From an uncultured Treponema sp. (GTDB lineage Bacteria; Spirochaetota; Spirochaetia; Treponematales; Treponemataceae): a DNA stretch of 64,000 bases. The translations under genes were made by a program, and so were the position numbers. The stretch is taken from positions 62,001 to 126,000 of the forward strand of contig CAKUZR010000002.1 of NCBI GenBank assembly GCA_934718065.1, given 5' to 3'. Positions 7,363-15,478 of this stretch are shown piece after piece. The notes under the pieces were generated by a model. That model ran no database searches, had not been told where the DNA came from, and saw only the letters and a list, made by a program, of their open reading frames with translations. Each line of letters starts with the position of its first letter. Positions within the stretch are counted from its first letter, which is position 1.

Positions 7363-10300
7363 TTACTTGCCCATTCCAACCGGACCGATTTCCTTTGCAA
7401 TATTTTTTTCTTTGGTGTTCTTGTTGGAATGGGCTTTGTCAAAAGCTATTTTTGATGTTGTTTCGTTTGAAATTTTCTGCGCCTGCTGTCCTATTTCATT
7501 TAGAATTCCGTATTTTTCAAGGCGGTAGTTTTCCTCCAGCTTTTTTACAAGGTTTGCCTGGACTGCTTTTATAGTGTCCTCATCAGTTACAAATTCAGCG
7601 TTGGAGCTGCATGCGGCAAGGTATTTTCCAAGATATGTTTCCGGCTCAGTTATTCCTTTCGCCTCAATCTTTAGTTTTTTAGATGTTGATTTTTCTTCTT
7701 TCGCCTGGGCGTTGTATTCCTCGTGCAGAATTTCAGAAAGTTTCTTGTCTTCCATGCTGTTGTTCTGGATGAACGCTGAAAGCCTTCTGTTTGCCTGGTC
7801 TGTGAGCTTTTCATTGCTTTTTACAACATCCTCGAATTTCTTGTTCTTGAAATTTCCTTCAAGATTTGTCTTGAACACTTCTTCCGGATTCAACGTAAGG
7901 CCGAATGTGTTTTCAAACGCGCTTTTTTCGCTTTCCCGGTGTTTTTCCGGCAGGCTTTTGAAGTAATCCTGAAGAATCTTCTTGCGCTCGTTTATTTCGT
8001 CAACCGTAAGAGTTCTTTTTTCCTTCAGCGCGAACCTTGACTGTATTTCCTTCAGATGCTCGTGTGCGATTCTGATTCTTAAGTCAGAGATTTCTTTCTG
8101 TCCGTTCGGGATATTTTCAAAATGGCGTATCAAATCCCGGTAGTCGCTTATTTTTTGAGGCCTTTGCATTTGAAGCGCATGCGCATAGATTTTGTCAGGC
8201 TCGCCGCACGCTTCTGGCATGAAATATCTTGTTTTCTGGATTATTTCTTTCTGCTGCTGCTCAGTTTTGTTCGCCAGGACAAAATTCTTTTTGGATTCCG
8301 GTTTGTCCGCAATAAAAGTTCCGGATTCTTTCGCGCCCTCAAAGGTTGTTACAATTTCGCCTTCCATTTTTTGCTGCTGGTGGTATATTTGCGCCAGAAG
8401 CTGCGCCTCGCCTGAAAACGGCAGCCCGTTCGATGCGTTCACAATCGCCGCCGGATGCAATAAGATTTTTCCAAAGTCATTTTCAGCGCTGTTCAAAAAC
8501 GGTGCTGTTCCATTTTTTATCGCATTGATAAAATCTTTCGCGGCTTTTTTTATGAGGTCAACTTTTGGTTTTTCATGGCTTTCCGCTTTTTTGCTGCCGG
8601 CCGATTCTGTTTTTTCCGCCGCGGTTTGTCCTTCCTGCTTTTCCCTGTTTTCAATGGCTTTCTTCATCTCGTCAAATTTCTTCATAAGCCTAGGTTCCAT
8701 TTGCACTGATGAATTTTCTTCTTGTTTGACAGAATCTGAGTTCTGCTGTATATTTTCTGTAGCCAAAGTTGTTGATGATCGCAACATGGTAGCGATGGAG
8801 GGAGCTTTTTGCTCCATCCATATTGTAGGTTCGACTCCTACCGCAACTTTGGTGTATTTTGGTTCTTCAAGGTTGAATGTATCAACTTTTCCAATCGTAA
8901 CAATATAATTTCCCAGTTTGTCTTTGTTGAAAACAATCTTATTTGCTTTTGAGTTATCCTGTTCATCAAGCCCGGCAAGAAAGAAATTCTGGTGTCTTTC
9001 ATCAGAATCTATGTATGCAGTTTGACAGCTGGCAATAAAATCAAGCATTCCCTTCATTTCTTCTTTTCTAAGGCTTTGGTTATAGCCGCCTTTTCTTTGC
9101 GGGCGGACGTGGGCAACATTTGTTTTCAGAAAGAAATTTTCATTCTCAATTCCAAGTTTTTCCGCCAGTTCGCTGTTTATTTTTGGAAGCCGTATGATTT
9201 CAGGAATGTTTTTATAGTCGGGCTTTCCAGGCTGATAGAGAGACTCAACAATATTGTTGAATTCTTCCTGCGTTACTGTTTGAAGATTTTGTATTTTTTC
9301 TTCTTTTAATTCAGAATGGGTTTTTAATGTTGGAAGTTTATTTTCTTCCTGTTTGACAGAATCGGAGTTCTGCTGATTGACAACTTCTGATTTTGTGAGT
9401 ATATTATTTTTGTCCGAATGGAGGGCCTCTATAGGGAAGGATACCCTTGCGACTGTGCTCCATTCGGATATTTTTTTGTCATCAACATATCTGCAAAGCC
9501 CGTTTTCAGTCCAGTGTTTTACTAGATCAGTTCCATTTTTTGCAGTTAATGTTCTGTCGTGAATGCTGCGGATGTCCTGAACTTCTATTAATTTACGATG
9601 ACCGTCCTCTTCAACTTGAATCTGAGTATTTGTGTTTAGTGCCAATGCGATTGGTTTTGATTCTGAAAATTCATCTGTAAGAATCAGTTTTGAATCCAGC
9701 TTGTTTTCTGATTTTGTTTTGTCTGTGTCAAAAACTGCGACTGGATCATAAAGGCGCGTAAGTGAATTTTTTATTTCCTCATTGCTAAGTCCATGAGTTT
9801 CCCTGGCTTTTTTTATTACGGAAACAGGCAGCGAAATTGCAGTCTCATTGCTTCCAAGTTCTTTCAGATACGAAGGCACATTTGGAAGTGTAAAACGGCT
9901 TTCTTGCGGAACAATTCCTTTGTCAAGGTAATCATCTATTTGAGAAAACACATTTTCAAGCTCAATTCTTGTGTTTTCGGAAATGCTAAGCGATGATTCC
10001 GGATATTTTTGTTTGTACTCTTGTAAAAGATCTTTATCTGTCTGATAGTGCGTGTTTCCATTTTCATCAAGGACAGCATTTTCCGCGGCTTCCTGCTGCA
10101 TTTTTTCAACTGCTTCCGCCTGCTCATACAATTCTTTTATCTGATCCGGGGCTGCGTTCTTGAATGGATTTTCTTCCTGGCTGACAGAATCGGTGATTTT
10201 TGTCGCTGTGTTTTGATTTTTAGATTGAACTTCATCTAATGATTTTCTGTATTCGTTTTGAACGAATGTTTTTTCAGGTTCACCGTTAATGCCCATAGGA

Positions 10301-13300
10301 CAGGAAATTTCATAATTGACAGAAACTGTCTTTTCCAATATATTTGACAGTGTTCCTTGATGAGCAGGCTTTTGAGCCGGATTTGTTACAAAAGCTCTTT
10401 CAAGGAATTTTTTTTGCTCTGTAACTTCGTGCAGATAAAAGCGATTTTCTTGCTTGTTCTGTTTTAGCACAACTTCGCATATATAATTTTTATCAGCAAT
10501 TTTTATAGGTGCGGCAATCACATAAGAGTTATAGCCTCTGTCTTTATGATTCAAATCTGAATCGATAATAACTCCATTTTTTATAACGTTAGGAACGCCA
10601 GCATAAGCAACGGCTTTTAATCTTCCCATTCCATGCGAAAGACTGTCATCCGCGCCTTCTCTATCTAAAACAACTTTTCCAAAAAACGGAGATTCGACAG
10701 AATTGTTCATTTCATTGAAATATTGTTCAACTTGTTCTGTTAAAGTAAAACCTTCTTTTCTGCTGAATTCATCACCAGTAAGTTTTGATACAGTGTCATC
10801 GTTAAGCAAGAAATCCTTTTTTATTTTTCCTTCCCAGTCGCCATATAATTCCTTAAATTCTGAGCTGTGAGAAAATTTCCATTCATTTTCAGATAATTCT
10901 GATTTATTTCCAGTCGGAGTTTTTAGAAAATCAATTCTTTCTTCTGTTATAGAAGTTGCGTTCAAATCCATAAAATCTTTTGTTGCGGATTTCATTGTGG
11001 CTGAAATGTTTTCCATCTGTTCCTTGTCTTCCTGGTCAAGAATCATCTGCGTTGTAAGCTTTTTTTGCTGATTGCGTTCCTTGATGGCGGCGGATTCGCT
11101 CATTTCTTCGTTTTCATAACTGATGTTTTCTGATGATGTGTTTTCCATTTTGTTCTCCTGGAGCTGATTTGAGGTTTTAGTATCTATGCCTGTATCTAAA
11201 AATTGCAGATTTGATTTATTTATAAAATCAAGCATTTTTTTATTAGCTTTTTTCCATTCCTCTTCACTTGGTGAATATTTTGGTTTAATATCTGTTTCTG
11301 GATATTGACCTGTCATAGTCCATGTTTTTAAATTATCAATTATCTCTTTTTTCTTTTCAGGACTTAACATTTCGGGAGTATAATTAAATTCTGCAACATA
11401 TTTATTAGGCTCATCTTGAAATTCATTATACGAAAGTCTTATTACTATACTTGTTTCTACATATTTATCTTCTACATAGTAGGCATTAACACTGTGATTA
11501 GAGAGTCTTAGTGCAAATCTAGAATTATTAATACGATTGGCTACATAGTCTGATGAATTTTTATCCTCAAATTTGTATGCTTCCTTCAACTTTATCAAAA
11601 ATTCTCTTGGTTCAATCTTTTCCGTTTTTATTTTATTAAGTTTTTTAATCACTGCTTGACGCTCAACATCATTTTGAAGTAGCATATGTTTAGCTCTTGA
11701 GCCAATCGATAACTGGGGTTCTACAGGAAAGGACAGTAATTCACTGGAGATACTTGTTTTTCCTATCTGCATATCAGGCTTAGAGCTAATTTTATTTAAA
11801 TTAACTTCATTTATTAATTCATTATCAAATTTTGAACGTTCCTGTTTTGATGGCTCAATATTCTGATTTTCCGTTTTGTTCTCCTGTAGCGGCGTTTTAT
11901 CTTCTGTTTGTTCAGCAATCAATACTTTGTTTTTTTTATAAAGCTTATTGACAATGTTAGACTCAGGCTTTATAGTTTCATTTGTTGAGGGTGTATTGAT
12001 TTTGTTCGATATGTCCTCTGCAAACGATGGCTTACCTAAGGGGGTAAGCCCACTTTTTTTAACAAAACTGCTATTTACTTTTTGGCTTTCTGAAACAATT
12101 CTTTGGTTGTTGACAAGGCTTTTGAAAAATTTTGAGCTGCATTCTTTTTCAATAAATTTTGAATTTGACTTTTTTATGTTTTCTGAATGGATTGAGGCGT
12201 TTAGTTTTTCAAGTGATTTTACAGCGGCAAAATACCTCTGCTGCCGGTTTTCAATGTCTTTTTTCTTTTCAAGAAGAGTTATTTCGCCACGTAACAATAG
12301 AGTTGAAAACAATTCATTGACATCAGAATTTTCTTGTGGTATATTTATTTCACTCGATGACGATACAGATTTTACATCTGTTTTCTGGTTGGGTGTAAGG
12401 GGCTTGCTAGAAATAGCGGCCCTGATTTCTTTTAAATCATTGACAGCTGGTTTGTTTTGCGGTAGATTTATATTATCTGATGACGTTGCAGACATTTCTG
12501 TCTGGCTTCTGGTCGGGTGTAAGGGCTTGTCAATATTGGCAAGCCTGATTTGTTTTAAATCATTGACATCAGAATTTTCTTGTGTTATATTTAAATTACT
12601 TGCGAGGGAATCAGATGTTTTTTCTGATTCTCGACTAGGTGTAAGGGGCTTGCTAGAAATAGCAGCCCTGATTTTTTTTAAATCATGTTTGGAAAGTTCT
12701 CTAACAAAACCGTCTTTATCAGATTCAAAACTATAGCATACAAAGTTTTTTTCAGAAAAAAATAAATAAGTTCCTTCCTTGTTTTCAGATGTTCTGTTAT
12801 TTGTGAATTTTATAAGTTGTTTTTTTGTTTCTTCATAATTCAGCTTTTCATTATTTATTAAAAAGAAAATATCTTTTCCCTGTTCTGCGCCTTTTTCTAT
12901 TGCATGATGGAGGTTATGATTAAAAACCCTTTTAAAATCAGTAAATGTATTTGATTTCAAAGCGTCTGCTGAAGTAATAGCAGCTCCAGATTTATTAGCC
13001 GCGTATTCATACGGCAGCAGATACGATGTTTTTTTTAGCTGATCCAAGACTATAAGGCACGGAATTTCGTTGCAGAGAACATCTGATTCTTGATATAGCA
13101 GTTTTGATTTTGCAATGTAGCTGCTGTGATATTTCAGGTATTCTGGCTTTGTTTTTAGATTTTCCGTAAGGCTGGAAAGTTCCTCCGGATTGTTTTTTAG
13201 TTCCTTATAGGATTTGTCTGTATAGATTTCGTTATTAATAGAACGTTTTTCAACCGGCAAATCAAGAATGTTTATTATATCAACATCGCTGAGCTCTGTT

Positions 13301-14709
13301 TTCCCCTTGAGATATTCTGAGCGTGATTTTGCTTCCAGTGAATTCAGCGCGTTCTGAAATCTTGTTTCAGAATCTTTTATTTCCGGATGTTTTCTTAACA
13401 TTGATATTTCCCCTCTGATTAAAAGAGAGCTGGAAACATCATTGACAGAATTATTTTTACCATCTATATTTACAACTGTACTTGAAGGGATGCTTTGCGT
13501 TCCGCCTCGTACGACTAAAGGTCTTTCGCTTGCGAAGGACCTTATTTCTTTTAAATGATATTCAGTTTCATCGTGAATAATCTCAATTCCGTTTTCGTCT
13601 TTTTCTAGGTAAAGTTTTCCGGTTTTGACAGCTTGAACTGTTTCCTGTGAAGGTTCTAATTTTTCATCAAGGTAAATACTTTGAGGACATTGACAGATTT
13701 GATAAAGGCGTTTATCTTTTAATTGAAAGCGTTCATTGTCCGGAGTTTGCGTTGTTATGCTCACCGAGGATTTTTGAACGCTATATTTTTTTAATGATTC
13801 AATAAGCTGTTCTTTTTCAATACCAGTCAATTTATGGTCGTAATAACGTTTTCCATCTAAAGTTTTTGCAACAACAGCTTTTACCGTGTAATCCTTATTT
13901 TCAATTTTCAAGCCGCAAAGATAATATTCATACTTTTCAATATTTGGATGTTTTTTTGTGTCTTCGTTTTTTTGAGAAGAAATATAAATGCTTTTCTCTA
14001 TTATTTGAGGGATTGCGGCGATTGATTGAAGATGATTCTTGTCTTTATAGTCATGTTCAAGAATTTCATAAATTCCTCCGTTTTTCTTTCCGGATGTTAA
14101 AATAATATGCTTTCCGCTGTCGAGGTTTTCGTATTCTCCGCGAAGATTTTTGCCGTACTGAATCGCATTTTTCTTATATTCCTTGATATTGTCAGAAGAA
14201 GCAATTTCTGTTCCTGTTATTTGAACGGATTCTGATTTTATTAATTTTTCTAGTCTTTTTGCCTTTTCCCAGTCGCCGAATTTTGAGATGAATTCTTCGC
14301 TGTGTATGTAATTGCTATCACTCTGGGAATCTGTTGCTTCTTCAATATGTTCCAGAGTTTCTGTTTTCCCCTGGAGATATTCTGAGCGTGTTTTTGGTGT
14401 TTCGGTTTGTTCTGTGTTGCCGCTCATTTTTTGGCTTTTCGCGCCGGCTTCAAGAATCGCAACGGCGGCGGCCCGCTCGTTTTCTGAAAGGTTCGGCATA
14501 TTTTCTTTTATTTCCCTGGCAGCTTTAATTCTTGCCGCCTGATTTGAATCAATGACGAGTGTTGAAGTTGTTTTGTTGACAAGAGAATTTGTTTGATGTA
14601 AGATTTTATTAGAGTCAAGACTATCTAAGCCCTGAGCCATTAGGAGTTCAGCACACTGGATTTCTTGGCTTTTTTCTTTATTCCAATATAGAAATTTTAT
14701 TTTCTTCAA
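7363..14709 (-). CDS. Giant polyvalent protein, 3' part of a frameshifted gene
   Basis: 2448 codons. The first residues (KFLYWNKEKSQ) complete the domain begun in the frame at 14678-15157, so this is the larger part of one gene and the TTG at 14709 is not a convincing start. Domains, by eye: LPD3-like with FGDW (about 136-305); a CdiA-tRNase/PBECR-like region with LHHAIEKGAEQGKDIFF (about 463-673); three 41-residue repeats (675-797); an unrecognised domain (about 996-1180); a second GDW/LPD3-like domain (about 1270-1475); a second MuF-C-like domain with THGLSNEEIKNSL (about 1575-1745); a PBECR-like nuclease with VAHVRPQRKGGYNQSLRKEE (about 1806-1946); an ArdC-N-like region with NGTAPFL (about 2050-2150); a helical C-terminus. 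Such polyvalent proteins are delivered by phages and conjugative elements to counter host defence. Single-domain assignments are tentative. The section encoded by about 11.2-14.7 kb looks more AT-rich than the T4SS genes. Confidence 0.75.
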   Translation of the reverse strand: MKKIKFLYWNKEKSQEIQCAELLMAQGLDSLDSNKILHQTNSLVNKTTSTLVIDSNQAARIKAAREIKENMPNLSENERAAAVAILEAGAKSQKMSGNTEQTETPKTRSEYLQGKTETLEHIEEATDSQSDSNYIHSEEFISKFGDWEKAKRLEKLIKSESVQITGTEIASSDNIKEYKKNAIQYGKNLRGEYENLDSGKHIILTSGKKNGGIYEILEHDYKDKNHLQSIAAIPQIIEKSIYISSQKNEDTKKHPNIEKYEYYLCGLKIENKDYTVKAVVAKTLDGKRYYDHKLTGIEKEQLIESLKKYSVQKSSVSITTQTPDNERFQLKDKRLYQICQCPQSIYLDEKLEPSQETVQAVKTGKLYLEKDENGIEIIHDETEYHLKEIRSFASERPLVVRGGTQSIPSSTVVNIDGKNNSVNDVSSSLLIRGEISMLRKHPEIKDSETRFQNALNSLEAKSRSEYLKGKTELSDVDIINILDLPVEKRSINNEIYTDKSYKELKNNPEELSSLTENLKTKPEYLKYHSSYIAKSKLLYQESDVLCNEIPCLIVLDQLKKTSYLLPYEYAANKSGAAITSADALKSNTFTDFKRVFNHNLHHAIEKGAEQGKDIFFLINNEKLNYEETKKQLIKFTNNRTSENKEGTYLFFSEKNFVCYSFESDKDGFVRELSKHDLKKIRAAISSKPLTPSRESEKTSDSLASNLNITQENSDVNDLKQIRLANIDKPLHPTRSQTEMSATSSDNINLPQNKPAVNDLKEIRAAISSKPLTPNQKTDVKSVSSSSEINIPQENSDVNELFSTLLLRGEITLLEKKKDIENRQQRYFAAVKSLEKLNASIHSENIKKSNSKFIEKECSSKFFKSLVNNQRIVSESQKVNSSFVKKSGLTPLGKPSFAEDISNKINTPSTNETIKPESNIVNKLYKKNKVLIAEQTEDKTPLQENKTENQNIEPSKQERSKFDNELINEVNLNKISSKPDMQIGKTSISSELLSFPVEPQLSIGSRAKHMLLQNDVERQAVIKKLNKIKTEKIEPREFLIKLKEAYKFEDKNSSDYVANRINNSRFALRLSNHSVNAYYVEDKYVETSIVIRLSYNEFQDEPNKYVAEFNYTPEMLSPEKKKEIIDNLKTWTMTGQYPETDIKPKYSPSEEEWKKANKKMLDFINKSNLQFLDTGIDTKTSNQLQENKMENTSSENISYENEEMSESAAIKERNQQKKLTTQMILDQEDKEQMENISATMKSATKDFMDLNATSITEERIDFLKTPTGNKSELSENEWKFSHSSEFKELYGDWEGKIKKDFLLNDDTVSKLTGDEFSRKEGFTLTEQVEQYFNEMNNSVESPFFGKVVLDREGADDSLSHGMGRLKAVAYAGVPNVIKNGVIIDSDLNHKDRGYNSYVIAAPIKIADKNYICEVVLKQNKQENRFYLHEVTEQKKFLERAFVTNPAQKPAHQGTLSNILEKTVSVNYEISCPMGINGEPEKTFVQNEYRKSLDEVQSKNQNTATKITDSVSQEENPFKNAAPDQIKELYEQAEAVEKMQQEAAENAVLDENGNTHYQTDKDLLQEYKQKYPESSLSISENTRIELENVFSQIDDYLDKGIVPQESRFTLPNVPSYLKELGSNETAISLPVSVIKKARETHGLSNEEIKNSLTRLYDPVAVFDTDKTKSENKLDSKLILTDEFSESKPIALALNTNTQIQVEEDGHRKLIEVQDIRSIHDRTLTAKNGTDLVKHWTENGLCRYVDDKKISEWSTVARVSFPIEALHSDKNNILTKSEVVNQQNSDSVKQEENKLPTLKTHSELKEEKIQNLQTVTQEEFNNIVESLYQPGKPDYKNIPEIIRLPKINSELAEKLGIENENFFLKTNVAHVRPQRKGGYNQSLRKEEMKGMLDFIASCQTAYIDSDERHQNFFLAGLDEQDNSKANKIVFNKDKLGNYIVTIGKVDTFNLEEPKYTKVAVGVEPTIWMEQKAPSIATMLRSSTTLATENIQQNSDSVKQEENSSVQMEPRLMKKFDEMKKAIENREKQEGQTAAEKTESAGSKKAESHEKPKVDLIKKAAKDFINAIKNGTAPFLNSAENDFGKILLHPAAIVNASNGLPFSGEAQLLAQIYHQQQKMEGEIVTTFEGAKESGTFIADKPESKKNFVLANKTEQQQKEIIQKTRYFMPEACGEPDKIYAHALQMQRPQKISDYRDLIRHFENIPNGQKEISDLRIRIAHEHLKEIQSRFALKEKRTLTVDEINERKKILQDYFKSLPEKHRESEKSAFENTFGLTLNPEEVFKTNLEGNFKNKKFEDVVKSNEKLTDQANRRLSAFIQNNSMEDKKLSEILHEEYNAQAKEEKSTSKKLKIEAKGITEPETYLGKYLAACSSNAEFVTDEDTIKAVQANLVKKLEENYRLEKYGILNEIGQQAQKISNETTSKIAFDKAHSNKNTKEKNIAKEIGPVGMGK
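8764..8852 (+). other. tRNA-like cloverleaf antisense to the polyvalent gene
   Basis: Read on the plus strand, nine-base closing arms CCAAAGTTG (8763-8771) and CAACTTTGG (8844-8852) enclose three hairpins in tRNA order. The D-like arm is ATCGC/GCGAT with the nine-base loop AACATGGTA (8778-8796). The anticodon-like arm is GGAG/CTCC with loop CTTTTTG (8801-8815). The T arm is perfect, GTAGG-TTCGACT-CCTAC (8825-8841), with a consensus TTCRANY loop. Linker lengths are not canonical (about six bases before the D arm, and two bases between T stem and closing stem), and no CCA follows, so a working tRNA is unlikely. The coding strand reads through it in frame, giving GVEPTIWMEQ, the kind of peptide produced by antisense tRNA. 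Confidence 0.5.
9413..9468. repeat. Long inverted repeat inside the polyvalent gene
   Basis: TCCGAATGGAG (9413-9423) and CTCCATTCGGA (9458-9468) are perfectly complementary over 11 bases. The 34-base interior contains a second small stem (AGGG/CCCT). The coding strand reads EWSTVARVSFPIEALHSD in an interdomain linker, followed by the linker motif NQQNSDSVKQEEN that is also found just after the cloverleaf-like sequence. Confidence 0.5.
12029..12050. repeat. Small inverted repeat in polyvalent linker
   Basis: GGCTTACC and GGTAAGCC form an eight-base stem with a six-base loop, inside the sequence for GLTPLGKP. It resembles the hairpins in the 123-bp repeats nearby, which also encode a Pro-Leu-containing linker. 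Confidence 0.4.
12317..12685. repeat. Three tandem 123-bp (41-codon) repeats with internal hairpins
   Basis: Units at 12317-12439, 12440-12562 and 12563-12685 are exactly 123 bases each, so the frame is kept. Each encodes a 41-residue linker beginning DLKxIR and ending in VN. Each unit has a hairpin at the same place (offset 46-49) but with a different sequence: ACAGAT/ATCTGT, CAGACA/TGTCTG, AATCAGA/TCTGATT. A second hairpin follows: GCTA-GAAA-TAGC in units 1 and 3, and GGCTTGTCAAT/ATTGGCAAGCC in unit 2. A third small stem is GATTT/AAATC. A more diverged unit lies near 13.44-13.56 kb. Confidence 0.7.
13518..13543. repeat. Near-perfect palindrome in polyvalent gene
   Basis: AAGGTCTTTCGC and GCGAAGGACCTT pair over 12 positions with one G-T wobble on the plus strand, separated by only two bases. 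It lies in a diverged copy of the 41-residue repeat (HLKEIRSFASERPL), in the same place as the second hairpin of the tandem units. Confidence 0.5.
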
Positions 14710-15157
14710 CAGCTCTTTTTATGTAATATTCAAACCCTTTTTCTTTTCCATAAATACTCAACATAAAGTTTGAATCTGTCTTATGGGAGTTATAAATTCC
14801 ATTTCCGTTTGGTTTTATTGTTGCAAAAACAGGAGCATTATCATTATCTAAAAGTGATAATACAGCAACGATAGAATCATCGTTGTTCAATGAATCCATA
14901 AGAAGAACAGGTGATTCTAATAATTTGGGAACTTTTTTTATCTGCTCAATACTTAGACCATGCCAATGAGGATTATCTGAGGATTTTTCATGCAGAGCAT
15001 CTTTTAAATGATTTTGTGTATATAAAATTGGAAGTTGTTGTAAACCGGCATCAAGAAAAATTCGTGGAGTATCACATACTTTCAAAGCATCAAATCGGTT
15101 ATACTTTCCAGAAAGAACATCATCTATTTGTTTTGAAAAAGAATCATCATTTTTCAT
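14678..15157 (-). CDS. 5' part of polyvalent gene, ends at +1 frameshift
   Basis: About 160 codons ending in a TAA at 14678. It covers most of a MuF-C-like/LPD domain: HGLSIEQIKKVPKLLESPV, SIVAVLSLLDNDNAPVFATIKPNG, and NFMLSIYGKEKGFEYYIKRAVEENK. In this family the text normally continues ILYWNKxKSQ, which is found in the +1 frame that begins the 2448-codon frame downstream. One extra T in the TTT run at 14692-14694 (coding strand) explains the shift. The frame is open up to 15175, but the ATG at 15157 is preferred because GGAG lies 12 bases upstream. The break could be a real mutation, an assembly error or, less likely, programmed shifting. Confidence 0.7.
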   Translation of the reverse strand: MKNDDSFSKQIDDVLSGKYNRFDALKVCDTPRIFLDAGLQQLPILYTQNHLKDALHEKSSDNPHWHGLSIEQIKKVPKLLESPVLLMDSLNNDDSIVAVLSLLDNDNAPVFATIKPNGNGIYNSHKTDSNFMLSIYGKEKGFEYYIKRAVEENKISILE

Positions 15158-15161
15158 AATT

Positions 15162-15467
15162 TTACATAGCTCCAAATTCTTTTATTAAAAAATCAATATC
15201 TGTTATTGATTTTTCTAGAATTTCTATTTCTTTATCAGAAGCCTTTTCAATATCTATATCTCTAATAACCCAAATCAGGTCATTTATAAGTCTTGCAGTA
15301 TTCTGTTTTCGTATTAAATTCTGCTGTTTCCTATATAATTTTTTTAAGCTTTCTGGAATATCAGAAATTTCATGAGAAATATCACAAAGTTCTGTATTAG
15401 CCTTTAACAGATTTTGAATCTGCGTTAGTTGTATTGACAGGTTGTCGCTCAAATCTTCTAAGTCCAT
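15162..15467 (-). CDS. Small coiled-coil protein, function unknown
   Basis: A 101-residue acidic, helical protein with no signal peptide or membrane segment and no motif I recognise. Its start is preceded by GGAGAGCGAAGA, the same leader that precedes the metallopeptidase-like gene just upstream. The stop overlaps the reading frame upstream of the polyvalent gene start, so all three are likely co-translated. Position next to a polyvalent toxin-like gene makes an immunity, chaperone or antitoxin role possible, but nothing in the sequence proves it. Confidence 0.5.
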   Translation of the reverse strand: MDLEDLSDNLSIQLTQIQNLLKANTELCDISHEISDIPESLKKLYRKQQNLIRKQNTARLINDLIWVIRDIDIEKASDKEIEILEKSITDIDFLIKEFGAM

Positions 15468-15478
15468 TCTTCGCTCTC

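Noticed and set aside
8764-8852. Functional tRNA-Lys(UUU) gene
   Set aside because: The anticodon loop would fit, but linker lengths are wrong, the anticodon stem has only four pairs, and there is no CCA or purine 37.
12317-12685. CRISPR array
   Set aside because: Only three units, each 123 bases and coding in frame; the variable parts are hairpin arms and not unique spacers, and no cas genes are present.
11948-12736. Long plus-strand open frame of 262 codons
   Set aside because: It is antisense to the polyvalent gene, is Ser/Phe/Leu-rich, and its repeats simply mirror the 123-bp units of the real gene.
14643-14709. Independent start of the 2448-codon protein at TTG 14709
   Set aside because: The codon is inside a conserved domain continuing from the upstream frame and lacks a suitable ribosome-binding site.
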